From positions 1 through 41,493 of the forward strand of contig JAGCOW010000091.1 of assembly GCA_017642535.1 (NCBI GenBank): DNA of 41,493 nucleotides, in the 5' to 3' direction. The first letter of the stretch is position 1, and every line of letters begins with the position of its first letter. Of the stretch, positions 15,111-23,935 are shown one piece after another. Under the pieces are notes generated by a model. It was not told the origin of the DNA. It searched no databases and was given only the letters and a program-made list of their open reading frames with translations. The stretch comes from Bacteroidales bacterium (GTDB lineage: Bacteria; Bacteroidota; Bacteroidia; Bacteroidales; UBA1715). The position numbers and the translations under genes are program-made.

Positions 15111-17735
15111 ATGAAACGAAGAAAAATATATATAATTCTTGCTCTCCTCATAACGACCGTGGCTTTCGGACAGAATTCTACAATTGATAGTTTGGAGAGA
15201 CGGGTAAAAGAAGCGAAAGGCAACGAGAAAATCCACACGTTACATACGCTGGCGGAGAATTATCTGAATTCATCGCCACAAAAGGCATTCGAGACGGCTC
15301 AAAAAGCGTTTTATTATTCAACGTTCACCAATAGTGCCGCAATGCTTTCCGATTCGTATTTTACGCTTGGCGTTTTGCATTATCGCACCAGTTCGTTGGA
15401 TTCGGCACTGTTTTATATGAATAAAGCATTAAAAACAAGTGAAACCAATGAACAAACCGCAGTAATTCTTGACAATATTGGCAAAGTTTACAAAGATTTA
15501 AGCGTGTACGACTCCTCGCTCTATTATCATAATCAGGCACTTCGACTGCAACAGGTGTTAGGCAACCGTCTTGCCGTTTCCGATTGTTATAAGAACATTG
15601 GAAATGTGTATATGCAGATGGGAAAGTTCGACGATGCGATACATAATTATGAGACAGCTCTCGAAGAACGGAAATATGGTGATTCGTCTCATTCTACGGC
15701 CGATTTATACAATAATATAAGTTCGGCGTACGTAGGTATGCACAAATATGCTGACGGGCTCTCGTATCTTATGTCTGCCGCCGATATTCAGGCACAAGAA
15801 GGCGACAAGACTGGCGAGGCATATACGTTGAACGGAATAGGGAATTTCTATTTCCGACTGAAAGTGTACGACAAGGCCCAAGAATATTATACAAAATCGC
15901 TTGAACTCCGTAAATCGTTGGGCGACAAGAATGACATTGCCGCCACGTTGTTCAACATAGGTACTGTGCATCGTGATTTGGATAATTTCAAGGAGGCAAT
16001 CAAATACTATGGCCAAGCTCTTGAATTGCGTAACCAGACCGACAACAAAGAGGCACAGGCATTGATTCTGAACGCAATAGGCGGTTTGTATAAGAATCAG
16101 AAAAAATATAAGGAATCCATCCGTTTTTATGAAAATGCGTTGGAAATAAATCAGACCATAGGAAGCAAAAAAGCAATAGCAAGCACGTATGAACGCTTGG
16201 GAATGGTTTATCGTGACACTTGTATCGTTGCGAAAAATAAGGATTTGTGCAAACAGGCGACAACGTATTATGCAAAAGCATCGAAAACCTATCAAGAAAT
16301 TGGCGATTCGCTTAATACTGCCCGAATATACAGTTTGCAGGGCAATTTGAACAAAGAAATGGGAAATTACCAAATTGCCAAGGAATTGTACAACACCGCC
16401 AAATCGTTTTATGCCGACAATCTTCTTGGCAAGGCGTACACTGCCTATAATCAGGGAAAACTTGTCCAAGTAGCTCCCAACATCGACGCAACAAGTGCGG
16501 AATCCTATTATCAGGAGGCACTGAATTTGGCAAAACAATGTGAAGAAAAATCTTTGGTTTGCGACGTCATTTATTCGCTGTATTCGTTGATGAAACAGCA
16601 AGGCAACAATGCCAAAGCGTTGGAGTATTACGAACAATATGTAGTCCTTTCGCAATCTTTGGAAAACGACAAAAACAAAGAACGAATCACCGAATTGGAA
16701 TTTGAAGCCGACATAAAAATGCTGGAGCAAATCAACGAAAATCAGCAACTCAAACTTCACGAGGAAGAGTTGAAACAATCCCAAACACGAACCTATCTGA
16801 GTATTCTCGCATGTATCTTGTTGGGTATCATAATTTTCTCTATTCTTTTGTACCGACAATATTCTCAAAAGAAAAAGGCGCTTAACGACTTGAAACAAAA
16901 ACAATTAGAGGTTGAATCGGCGTACGAGGATATAAAAATTGCGAACGATACTTTGGAGAAAAAAAACACGCAGATTCTTGACAGTCTGATGTATGCCAAA
17001 CATATACAAAAAGCCATTCTTCCACCCGATGAGGAAATTGCAAAACAGTTTCCGCAAAATTTCATTTTCTATCTGCCAAAGGATTTGGTGAGCGGCGATT
17101 TTTATTGGCTTTCGACCATTGATGATTCGGTATTTTTTGCCGTAGTGGATTGTACGGGTCATGGTGTCCCAGGGGCTTGTATGTCAATGATAGGCAATAC
17201 GTTACTAAATCAGATTATTAACGAACAGCATGTTACAAGTCCGGCAGAGATATTGAATGTACTTGACCGTGAGGTTATTATAAATCTTCGCCAAAACGAG
17301 GACAAGGACACGCAGGAGGACGGAATGAACGTTTCGTTGATTCGATACGATAAAAACACGTCGGAACTGACCTTTGCCGGAGCTGGTCAAAAAATGATTG
17401 TGGAACAAGACGGTAAAACCGATTTGATTGCCACGTCGCTTTTCTCAATAGGCGGAATGCACGCAGTGAAGCAGAACAAGAAAATCTTTTTTGAAGAAAA
17501 AACGATTTCGGTGACGAAAGGTACGAGTATTTATCTGTTTAGCGACGGATATATCGACCAATTTGGTAGCAACAGCAACGAACGTTTCTCGTCGCGACGC
17601 TTCATTGAAATGATTCACAATATGCAGGATTTGGATATGTCGGAACAGTTCATCAACCTTTCAAAACAGCTTGATACGTGGAAAGGGTCCGAAAAACAAA
17701 TCGATGACATTTTGGTAGTTGGGATAAAATTCTAA
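15111..17735 (+). CDS. Periplasmic TPR sensor with cytoplasmic SpoIIE-type PP2C phosphatase
   Basis: I start at the ATG at 15111, where MKRRKIYIILALLITTVAFG is a good signal sequence; an ATG at 15051 would add 20 residues in front of it. The mature part has many tetratricopeptide repeats (about residues 50-470) with the YY.KALE and N.IG..Y patterns. A membrane segment, ILACILLGIIIFSILL, lies near 563-580, then a coiled coil, then a SpoIIE/PP2C domain from about 630 to 874. Metal-binding aspartates are kept in SGDFYW, VDCTGHGVPGA, FSDGYIDQ and DDILVV, so it should be active. Such proteins dephosphorylate anti-sigma antagonists in partner-switching systems; no partner is seen here. The next gene starts 2 nt after the stop. 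A -7-like TACTTTTA lies at 15073-15080. Confidence 0.88.
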   Translation: MKRRKIYIILALLITTVAFGQNSTIDSLERRVKEAKGNEKIHTLHTLAENYLNSSPQKAFETAQKAFYYSTFTNSAAMLSDSYFTLGVLHYRTSSLDSALFYMNKALKTSETNEQTAVILDNIGKVYKDLSVYDSSLYYHNQALRLQQVLGNRLAVSDCYKNIGNVYMQMGKFDDAIHNYETALEERKYGDSSHSTADLYNNISSAYVGMHKYADGLSYLMSAADIQAQEGDKTGEAYTLNGIGNFYFRLKVYDKAQEYYTKSLELRKSLGDKNDIAATLFNIGTVHRDLDNFKEAIKYYGQALELRNQTDNKEAQALILNAIGGLYKNQKKYKESIRFYENALEINQTIGSKKAIASTYERLGMVYRDTCIVAKNKDLCKQATTYYAKASKTYQEIGDSLNTARIYSLQGNLNKEMGNYQIAKELYNTAKSFYADNLLGKAYTAYNQGKLVQVAPNIDATSAESYYQEALNLAKQCEEKSLVCDVIYSLYSLMKQQGNNAKALEYYEQYVVLSQSLENDKNKERITELEFEADIKMLEQINENQQLKLHEEELKQSQTRTYLSILACILLGIIIFSILLYRQYSQKKKALNDLKQKQLEVESAYEDIKIANDTLEKKNTQILDSLMYAKHIQKAILPPDEEIAKQFPQNFIFYLPKDLVSGDFYWLSTIDDSVFFAVVDCTGHGVPGACMSMIGNTLLNQIINEQHVTSPAEILNVLDREVIINLRQNEDKDTQEDGMNVSLIRYDKNTSELTFAGAGQKMIVEQDGKTDLIATSLFSIGGMHAVKQNKKIFFEEKTISVTKGTSIYLFSDGYIDQFGSNSNERFSSRRFIEMIHNMQDLDMSEQFINLSKQLDTWKGSEKQIDDILVVGIKF

Positions 17736-17737
17736 TT

Positions 17738-18400
17738 ATGGCAACGGATTTGGCTAAAGCACTCACGTTTATTCGTCATCACCAGGATGGTGAAATTGCG
17801 GAAAAAATCCGTAATAGTGGTTTGAATTATAATATGAATTACGGCGTTTCGTCGTTGCTTCTTGTGAATCTTGCCAATAAAATTGGACGGAATCAGGAGT
17901 TGGCGGAACAACTATGGAAAGAGAATTTTCGTGAAGCAAAGCTGCTTTCGTTTATGGTTGCTGATTTTGAACAGATTTCCGATGAAAAAGTCGAGGAATA
18001 TCTTGCAGGTTGCACCAATAATGAAATGGTCGAAATAGCGGTAATGAATCTGTTTTCAAGGCGGAGCAACGCTTTGCAGTTGGCAAAAGAGTGGATTCGT
18101 CGCAGCTTGAATTTTGAAAAAATGGCTGGCTATCTTACCATTGCCCGTTTGACAATGCAACAACGATTTGGCGATGAAAATGATTTACGCGACATTCTCA
18201 TTCCCTTTGAAAAAGACGTGTGTACAACCGATTATTTTGTATTTCAAGCTATTGAGAAAGCATTTCAGGAGCTTGCATTTCGTCGAAAAGATTTAAAAGA
18301 TGCAATAATTGAAAAAACTAAATATATTTGTGCAAACAATAAAGATGAAAAATTCGAGTTACAATTACAAGAATTAGTACAAACATTAGAATACTGTTAA
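17738..18400 (+). CDS. AlkD-like HEAT-repeat protein (DNA alkylation repair family)
   Basis: A 220-residue, all-helical protein, by its look built of HEAT-like repeats: LLLVNLANKIG, LAEQLWKENFREAKLLSFMVADFEQI, LAKEWIRRSLNFEKMAGYLTIARLT. The order and spacing fit the AlkC/AlkD family of HEAT-like DNA glycosylases that excise N3- and N7-alkylpurines. However, the stretch corresponding to the AlkD NWDLVD motif reads NNEMVE here, and the usual W.RR after it is replaced by F.KM. The catalytic aspartate and aromatic cleft are therefore not recognisable, and it may bind DNA or another partner without glycosylase activity. It lies between the phosphatase gene (2-nt gap) and the Bax-inhibitor gene (10-nt gap). 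Confidence 0.6.
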   Translation: MATDLAKALTFIRHHQDGEIAEKIRNSGLNYNMNYGVSSLLLVNLANKIGRNQELAEQLWKENFREAKLLSFMVADFEQISDEKVEEYLAGCTNNEMVEIAVMNLFSRRSNALQLAKEWIRRSLNFEKMAGYLTIARLTMQQRFGDENDLRDILIPFEKDVCTTDYFVFQAIEKAFQELAFRRKDLKDAIIEKTKYICANNKDEKFELQLQELVQTLEYC

Positions 18401-18410
18401 ATTAAATATT

Positions 18411-19172
18411 ATGTTAGAAAAAACTTCAAACCCGGCATTTTCCGATAGAGTAGTCAACAATTTGGATTTTACTTACGGAAACACTATGACAATCAAAGGA
18501 ACGGTCAACAAGACGCTTACCTTGTTGGCTATCATACTCGTTGCGGCAACATTGACGTGGAAAATGGCGTTTGCTGGCAATGCGATGGTTACTCCTCTTA
18601 TGATGGGCGGACTTATCGTGGGGACAATTTTCTCGTTCATCACCATTTTCAAACCAGAAAAAGCAAAAGTGACAGGTGTAATTTATGCCATTTGCGAAGG
18701 ACTCGTTTTGGGTGCAATTTCGGCTTTCTATGAAATGTCGATGGTTGATCCTGAAACTGGTGCTGGAAGCGGCATAGTTTTTAATGCGATTATGCTTACG
18801 ATTGGTGTTTTCTTCGTGATGTTGTATTTGTACAAAAGCAGAATTATTCAACCAACCGAAAAATTCACCATGATTTTGTTCGCAGCCACAGGAGCAATCG
18901 CCCTTGTGTATCTTATTGACATCATTATGGGTTTCTTTGGCTCAAGTGTGGGATTTCTTCACAGCTCGGGACCACTTGGCATTGGTATAAGTTTGATAAT
19001 TGTAGTGGTTGCAGCATTGAATTTCATCCTTGATTTCAAAAACGTTGAAAATGGCGTGGAACGCGGAGCACCAGCATATATGGAATGGTATTGTGCGTTC
19101 GGTCTTATGATGACGTTGGTGTGGTTGTATTTGGAAATACTCCGTTTGTTATCAAAACTTAACAGAGATTAA
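18411..19172 (+). CDS. Bax inhibitor-1/YccA family membrane protein
   Basis: A 253-residue protein with about seven hydrophobic helices. It has the NPAF N-terminal signature and a short cytosolic lead of roughly 35 residues, followed by helices such as LTLLAIILVAATLTW and IGISLIIVVVAALNFILDF. The helix with EGLVLGAISAFYE and the conserved region ending DFKNVENGVERGAPAYMEW match the bacterial BI-1 (PF12811-like) branch. The family includes calcium-leak channels (BsYetJ) and the FtsH-associated YccA. The molecular role here is unknown. Its stop overlaps the start of the nuclease gene (TAATG), so the two are translationally coupled. Confidence 0.85.
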   Translation: MLEKTSNPAFSDRVVNNLDFTYGNTMTIKGTVNKTLTLLAIILVAATLTWKMAFAGNAMVTPLMMGGLIVGTIFSFITIFKPEKAKVTGVIYAICEGLVLGAISAFYEMSMVDPETGAGSGIVFNAIMLTIGVFFVMLYLYKSRIIQPTEKFTMILFAATGAIALVYLIDIIMGFFGSSVGFLHSSGPLGIGISLIIVVVAALNFILDFKNVENGVERGAPAYMEWYCAFGLMMTLVWLYLEILRLLSKLNRD

Positions 19173-19966
19173 TGTATCAGAGCAAGAAAAGACAGATTCA
19201 CAATAAAGTGCTATTTTTCGGAGTAGCACTTTTTTTTCTTGCGGCATATCCTGCACCAACTGCGGTGCAACAAAAATCCGATATTAAAAAAGAGCTTGCG
19301 ACTATTCTTGATAATCGTGAAAGTCAGATAATTGAAAATACAGGATACACGGTAAGTTATAACAAGATGTTGCATATTCCCAACTGGGTTGCGTATCAGC
19401 TTACCGATCAGGAAACTTTGGGCGAAGTGCCTCGTACTGGTGGTTTTGAACCCGACCCGCAGGCATCGGGTGTCGTGATTTCGGCAAATGACTACAAAAA
19501 TTCTGGTTACGATAGAGGACACATGGCTCCGGCAGGCGATATGAAATGGAGTTATATCGCCATGAAGGAGAGTTTTTATTTGTCGAACGTTTGTCCACAA
19601 AATCATGCATTGAATTCTGGCGATTGGCGTATTTTGGAAGAAAAAATCCGTGATTTGGCACGAAAATTCGGGGCAATTTACATTGCCTGCGGACCTATTG
19701 TTTCGGCTGATTATCAAACGATTGGCTATAATAAAATAGCCGTTCCCGATAAGTTTTTCAAGGTTTTATTGAAAGAAAAAGATGGCACCTACGAATCCAT
19801 TGGTTTTGTGTTTGACAACGATGCAGGGCATAAGCCACTTTCGGCTTACGCAATGTCGGTCGATAGCGTTGAAAAACTTACCAATATTGATTTTTTCAGT
19901 TTCTTGCCTGATTCTTTTTGCACGTGGGAAAGCACATATTCGCTTTCATCGTGGAGCATAAAATAA
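19172..19966 (+). CDS. Exported DNA/RNA non-specific endonuclease (EndoG/NUC1 family)
   Basis: A 264-residue nuclease of the beta-beta-alpha-metal family, to which Serratia nuclease and mitochondrial EndoG belong. The N-terminus, KKRQIHNKVLFFGVALFFLA then AYPAPTA, is a signal peptide, so it probably acts in the periplasm or outside the cell. The active-site motif is YDRGHMAPAGDM near residue 112, with the general-base histidine. The metal-binding region NVCPQNHALNSGDWRILEEK is complete. It may degrade environmental DNA for nutrients. Its TAATG overlap with the BI-1 family gene puts it at the end of a four-gene operon with the phosphatase and AlkD-like genes. The next gene has its own -7 box. 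Confidence 0.9.
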   Translation: MYQSKKRQIHNKVLFFGVALFFLAAYPAPTAVQQKSDIKKELATILDNRESQIIENTGYTVSYNKMLHIPNWVAYQLTDQETLGEVPRTGGFEPDPQASGVVISANDYKNSGYDRGHMAPAGDMKWSYIAMKESFYLSNVCPQNHALNSGDWRILEEKIRDLARKFGAIYIACGPIVSADYQTIGYNKIAVPDKFFKVLLKEKDGTYESIGFVFDNDAGHKPLSAYAMSVDSVEKLTNIDFFSFLPDSFCTWESTYSLSSWSIK

Positions 19967-20001
19967 CAATACATTGTCTATACAGAGTGAAAATTATTTT
20001 G

Positions 20002-20009
20002 TAACTTTG
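20002..20009 (+). promoter_or_regulatory. -7 box for the CE2-like esterase gene
   Basis: TAACTTTG is an exact match to TAnnTTTG, 21 nt before the ATG at 20031. The nearest upstream TTG (19974-19976) is 25 nt away, too far for a standard -33 element. Confidence 0.4.
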
Positions 20010-20030
20010 GGTTTTATAACAATATGTCTT

Positions 20031-21428
20031 ATGAAGAAACATTTTTTTCTACTTACTATTTTAGGAATTATTGGTTTTACTGGTTGCAACAAAGATACTG
20101 ACAATGTGCAACCTGAAGAGCAAACTTCTCCAGAGGAAACGCCAGCACCTGTTGTTGTGGAAACAATAGGTTGCGATATTGAGGAATTTTGTGCCTATTC
20201 AGGTGAGACTAAAGGTGTTTCCGTAACGCTTTTGCCCGACGATGCCGAAGACAAGTCGTTTCAGTGGAGCGTGCTTGATGAATCGATTGCTACGATTGAG
20301 GATAATGTCATTACCACACATTCGGTTGGCAAGACGTGGATATATGCCATTGCCAATGCAGATTCCAAGATAAAGGATTCCATAAAGATTACGGTGTATG
20401 CCAACCCGCAAAAACTTGTAAGCGTGTCGGATGAAAAAATTCATCATGAAGGTCGTATTATTATTGACTCCGAATCGGCACAGTACTTATATCCGGGGAC
20501 GTCGTTCTCTACAGAGTTTACGGGAACGGCAATCAGTGGAAAGTTCAATCCAGTAGCTGCATATTATTGGGTTGAGGTTGATGACCAAGAACCATTTAAG
20601 ATTTGTACGAGCAAGAAGAACAATCGTGTACCGAATTCGGAACAAAATCCTGCGACGTTTTGGCTTGCTCGTGGCTTGGAAGATGGGAATCATACGGTGA
20701 GGGTAACGCTTTGTTCCGAGGGCTTATACAAAAATCCTAAATTCTACGGATTTGTCATTGAAGACGATGCAGAACTGACGAAACCAGCCGAGAAGTCCGT
20801 CAAATTTGAGTTTATTGGCAATTCCATCACGTGTGGATATGGTACCGAAGTGACCGACAGGTCGCCATTCAACGATTCTACGTCGAATTTCTGTCATTCC
20901 TTTGCGTACAAGACTACCAAGGAATTCAATGCAGAATGTATGGTCGTGGCTCGCTCTGGTATTGGCGTATATAGAAACTATGGAAATCAGGCCGATTTTG
21001 GAATTATGCCAGATGTGTATGAAAAATCGTGGTTGAGTTCTTCCACAACGTGGGACTTTTCTCAATACACCCCTGATGTGGTGTTTATTAATCTTGGAAC
21101 AAATGATGTATGGAATATGGATACGTTCAGCGAGGACGATTTTGAGACTTCGTTTCGGAATTTCTTGAATACGGTTATCTCACATTATCCAAACTCTAAA
21201 TACGTTTTGTTGACTGGTTGTATGATGAATGGTGCGGGATTATCGAAGGTTAAGGCAATTTTAAATGCTATACAAACGGATTACACTACGGAATCACATC
21301 CGTTCTATCGTTTTGATTTCAAGACTGTTGCAGGTACGGGAGCCGACTGGCATCCTTGTGCGGCACAACAAGATAAAATGGGTACTGATTTAATTAAGTT
21401 CCTGAAGGACAACAATATAGTGCAATAA
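20031..21428 (+). CDS. CE2-like SGNH esterase lipoprotein with an Ig-like domain
   Basis: Begins at the ATG at 20031: MKKHFFLLTILGIIGFTGC ends in a lipobox with Cys19, so the protein is lipid-anchored, probably at the cell surface. An acidic, Pro/Glu-rich linker follows, then a bacterial Ig-like (Big2-type) domain with SFQWSVLDESIATIEDN. Next comes a beta-sandwich of the type that precedes CE2 esterases, and finally an SGNH hydrolase domain. The serine is in FIGNSITCGYG (near 265), the Asn block is LGTNDVW (near 356) and the histidine is in GADWHPC (near 439). The family removes acetyl groups from xylan or mannan. The substrate here is unknown, and no SusC/SusD pair or glycosidase is nearby. 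It is 465 residues, in a spacer-bounded single unit. Confidence 0.82.
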   Translation: MKKHFFLLTILGIIGFTGCNKDTDNVQPEEQTSPEETPAPVVVETIGCDIEEFCAYSGETKGVSVTLLPDDAEDKSFQWSVLDESIATIEDNVITTHSVGKTWIYAIANADSKIKDSIKITVYANPQKLVSVSDEKIHHEGRIIIDSESAQYLYPGTSFSTEFTGTAISGKFNPVAAYYWVEVDDQEPFKICTSKKNNRVPNSEQNPATFWLARGLEDGNHTVRVTLCSEGLYKNPKFYGFVIEDDAELTKPAEKSVKFEFIGNSITCGYGTEVTDRSPFNDSTSNFCHSFAYKTTKEFNAECMVVARSGIGVYRNYGNQADFGIMPDVYEKSWLSSSTTWDFSQYTPDVVFINLGTNDVWNMDTFSEDDFETSFRNFLNTVISHYPNSKYVLLTGCMMNGAGLSKVKAILNAIQTDYTTESHPFYRFDFKTVAGTGADWHPCAAQQDKMGTDLIKFLKDNNIVQ

Positions 21429-21457
21429 AAAAAGGAGAGACGCAATGGTGCGTCTCT
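21427..21457 (-). terminator. Terminator for the minus-strand gene ending at 21481
   Basis: A perfect 8-bp stem (AGAGACGC with GCGTCTCT, 6-nt loop) lies just after the esterase stop. On the minus strand it is followed by CC and seven Ts (21433-21427), so it terminates transcription from the right. On the plus strand it is followed by ACAAAAAAC, so it is not an intrinsic terminator for the esterase gene. Confidence 0.75.
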
Positions 21458-21480
21458 ACAAAAAACTGAAAATCAATTGA

Positions 21481-22374
21481 TTATTTTGTATAACTAGCTA
21501 ATGCTTTCCAATCTTTGGCTTGCATGCCGTTTAGTTCAGGCGAAGCACTACCATTCATTTTGTGAAAATCGAAATAGTAGAGATTTCCTTCTACGTCCAT
21601 AAGTATTTTGTAACATCTGCCTGGTATCATCTCACCGTTTTGAACCATTTCCGAATCAGTCCAGCTTACTACGTGAAGGAACAATGCGTTTGCTTCTTTT
21701 CTGCGAATGATTTTCGCCAATGCGTTTTGGTCTTCTGTAATCGTGACATTCGCTATAGAATTCACTGCCGAGATTTCTGAAGGTTCATCGAACGATGGTG
21801 TTTGTTCATACTTCAGCAAGTATATGTTTTTATCGGCAATGCTTCGTTTTTGTTTGGTGTAAGTGGTAAATTTTCTGTCTTTGAGCAAAGATGGATTACC
21901 GACAATATTTTGCACGTGTTTGTTGAAAAATGCAACGATAGCTGGCAGTTTGTAGGTCATTTCGTCTTCATCCGCCACGTCGTAGCATAGAGGAAACGTG
22001 CAAACTTCTGGCAAATCGTTGATGGTTTCATACTCTCCACCAATGAGCAAACTTAAGAACGTGTATTTCACAGAATCTTTGTCTTCTTCAAACTTCATGG
22101 TAACTTGCGTGAGAAACGCATTCTTGGGATTTTTCAGTTTTGTGCTGTCCAAGTCGCTTAAGTGAATGAATCTCAGGGGAGTCAACGACCAACCGTTTTC
22201 CACGGCTTTTCGGATTTCTGGATTGTAATTGCTGAGAGGACTGTCTTCCATCACCACATACAAAGTTGCATTTTGCAACATATCGTTTACCTGATCAAGA
22301 GTCGCCGTCGGGCGTTGTGCAAATGACGAAAGAGTTACAATTAATCCCGAAATAATCAAAAATACTTTTTTCAT
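21481..22374 (-). CDS. Secreted protein of unknown function
   Basis: I do not recognise a family. The ATG at 22374 gives 297 residues starting MKKVFLIISGLIVTLSSFAQ, a signal peptide with a likely cut after AQ. A longer frame runs 27 codons upstream through AT-rich spacer and is unlikely. The mature part begins with a repeated-looking LDQVNDMLQNATLYVVMEDS, then alternates charged and hydrophobic stretches, with no cysteine clusters or later membrane helix. It ends LYYFDFHKMNG...DWKALASYTK. It lies 90 nt downstream of the VWA gene on the same strand and is followed by a good terminator, so the two are probably co-expressed. A role in the envelope is the most that can be said. Confidence 0.7.
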   Translation of the reverse strand: MKKVFLIISGLIVTLSSFAQRPTATLDQVNDMLQNATLYVVMEDSPLSNYNPEIRKAVENGWSLTPLRFIHLSDLDSTKLKNPKNAFLTQVTMKFEEDKDSVKYTFLSLLIGGEYETINDLPEVCTFPLCYDVADEDEMTYKLPAIVAFFNKHVQNIVGNPSLLKDRKFTTYTKQKRSIADKNIYLLKYEQTPSFDEPSEISAVNSIANVTITEDQNALAKIIRRKEANALFLHVVSWTDSEMVQNGEMIPGRCYKILMDVEGNLYYFDFHKMNGSASPELNGMQAKDWKALASYTK

Positions 22375-22464
22375 AATTCTAAAAACTATATTTATTTTTA
22401 TAAATGTGGCTTCGACAAATTCAGCCATCCTTAACTTTAGACTTTCAACTCTCAACTCTCGACT

Positions 22465-23874
22465 TTACTTTTTCGAACCATTTATCTGAATATACAAGTT
22501 ACATCCCGACGTTATCTCAAACGATTTCGAGGTAGATTTCTCAGTGTCGGTCTCGTTCTTGTCACGCCAAATCACGACATATTTCCCTGGTTGCAAGGTT
22601 AGAACGTCGTTTTTCCGATTATCAACGCTCAAATAGGTGACGAACTCCAAATCGGTGTTTCTGTCAATATATACGGCTCCGATACCCATTTGCGGACGAG
22701 TGAACGAAACGTGTCCGGGCTGAGGTATTTTCACCGTCTTGACTTCGTCTGGTTTGATTTCCACGTCGTAGAAATATGTGCGTGGAGTTGTCAAAACCTC
22801 CAAATCGTATTTCCCAGCAATATATTTTACTTTCTCGTTTGCCTGTTGCACGTTGAGCGTGTTCATGTCGCCTTGCTGACGGACAATGACGGGAATCGGA
22901 ACGGAAATGTTGAATCCGTAGGGGCGTTCTACCATCAAATATCCTTGTGGCGCATCAATTTTCACAATGGTGTGTTTCCCTGGTTCAAGGTTGATATTGT
23001 CGGCATAGACAGGTGGCAACGTGTGCACCTTGATTTTATACGACACAAGCGGGTCGAGGAACAAAATGTCGGGCTCGCCAGGTTTTATGACGGAATGCAC
23101 AAAATTGTAGTGGATAAACCCTGTCGTGTTGTCGTAAAACGTCATTGGCACGTCGGTTTCACGAGGTTTTTTGTATGCGTCAAGCAAATAGACTTGTAAT
23201 GGTGTGCTTACCAATGCTTTCTCCATTGCCAAATTTAATATAGGAAGGAAATCCAGCTCGTTTTTTGCACTGAAAACTTGTCCGGCACAGTTAAACATCT
23301 TATTGAAATCCACTTCGTTACCCACACCAATAATAAATGGTTTCAAGATAACTCCTTTCGCCTGTAATTCACGTGAAATAGCACATGGATCGCCGTCGCA
23401 CGCCTCAACGCCGTCGGTAATCAAAAAAATGATGTTTCGTGCCGTCGTATCGGGAGGAAAATCTTTCGCCGCTTGTTCTATGGAATACGCAATAGGCGTG
23501 GTTCCGTTCGGATTGAGCGAAAGAATCTTGTTCATAATTTCGGGAACATTATTTTTCCCAAAAGGAACTTCCAAATGAGAATCGCTACAGTCTTGCGGAG
23601 GAAACGGACTTCGATTTCCGTAGATACGCAAGCCAATTTCCACGTTCGGAATTTTTGAAACACTGTCAATAAACGGAATCAAAATGCTTTTGGCAACTTC
23701 CATCTTGGAGTGGCGTTCCCAAATGCCTAACATACTATATGAACCATCGAAAATGAACAGAACTCTTGTCTTCGGCATCACGTTAGGGACATCGGCCAAC
23801 TGTTGCGAATGACAAGGTGAAAAACCTGCAACGCACAGAAGAACAGCAATGACAATGTTTCGTAATGTTTTCAT
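22465..23874 (-). CDS. Secreted VWA-domain protein with beta-rich repeats
   Basis: From the ATG at 23874 the protein is 469 residues; the open frame extends 13 codons further, but MKTLRNIVIAVLLCVAGFSP is a proper signal peptide and lies after the promoter box. A von Willebrand factor A domain follows, with a complete metal-ion site: D43-G-S45-Y-S47, the threonine in NPNGTTPIAYS, and the aspartate in LITDGVEACDGDP. After about residue 210 come several short beta-rich segments with the pattern LEPGKHTIVKI, IKPDEVKTVKI and LQPGKYVVIW, which look like repeated PEGA/carboxypeptidase-regulatory-like units. It probably makes metal-dependent protein contacts in the periplasm or at the surface. It heads a two-gene unit. 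Confidence 0.8.
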   Translation of the reverse strand: MKTLRNIVIAVLLCVAGFSPCHSQQLADVPNVMPKTRVLFIFDGSYSMLGIWERHSKMEVAKSILIPFIDSVSKIPNVEIGLRIYGNRSPFPPQDCSDSHLEVPFGKNNVPEIMNKILSLNPNGTTPIAYSIEQAAKDFPPDTTARNIIFLITDGVEACDGDPCAISRELQAKGVILKPFIIGVGNEVDFNKMFNCAGQVFSAKNELDFLPILNLAMEKALVSTPLQVYLLDAYKKPRETDVPMTFYDNTTGFIHYNFVHSVIKPGEPDILFLDPLVSYKIKVHTLPPVYADNINLEPGKHTIVKIDAPQGYLMVERPYGFNISVPIPVIVRQQGDMNTLNVQQANEKVKYIAGKYDLEVLTTPRTYFYDVEIKPDEVKTVKIPQPGHVSFTRPQMGIGAVYIDRNTDLEFVTYLSVDNRKNDVLTLQPGKYVVIWRDKNETDTEKSTSKSFEITSGCNLYIQINGSKK

Positions 23875-23892
23875 TTTTATTTTTCTATTTCG

Positions 23893-23900
23893 CAAATATA
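23893..23900 (-). promoter_or_regulatory. -7 box for the VWA gene
   Basis: On the minus strand TATATTTG matches TAnnTTTG exactly, 18 nt before the ATG at 23874. No TTTG lies 17-19 nt upstream. It falls next to the -33 box of the divergent methyltransferase promoter. Confidence 0.4.
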
Positions 23901-23905
23901 GTCTT

Positions 23906-23935
23906 TTTGACAAAATATAAAAAACGTTACATTTG
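23906..23935 (+). promoter_or_regulatory. Bacteroidota-type promoter for the rRNA methyltransferase gene
   Basis: TTTG (23906-23909), then 18 nt, then TACATTTG (23928-23935). The coding start at 23947 is only 11 nt past the box, so the transcript has a leader of a few nucleotides. Confidence 0.65.

Noticed and set aside
15705..16904. 399-codon open frame antisense to the TPR region
   Set aside because: It is a shadow of the repeat-rich sense gene with no signature of its own.
22430..22464. Pyrimidine-rich spacer with repeated CAACTCTC units upstream of the 297-residue protein
   Set aside because: Short low-complexity sequence, two near-copies only; it looks like a common spacer type and has no clear function.
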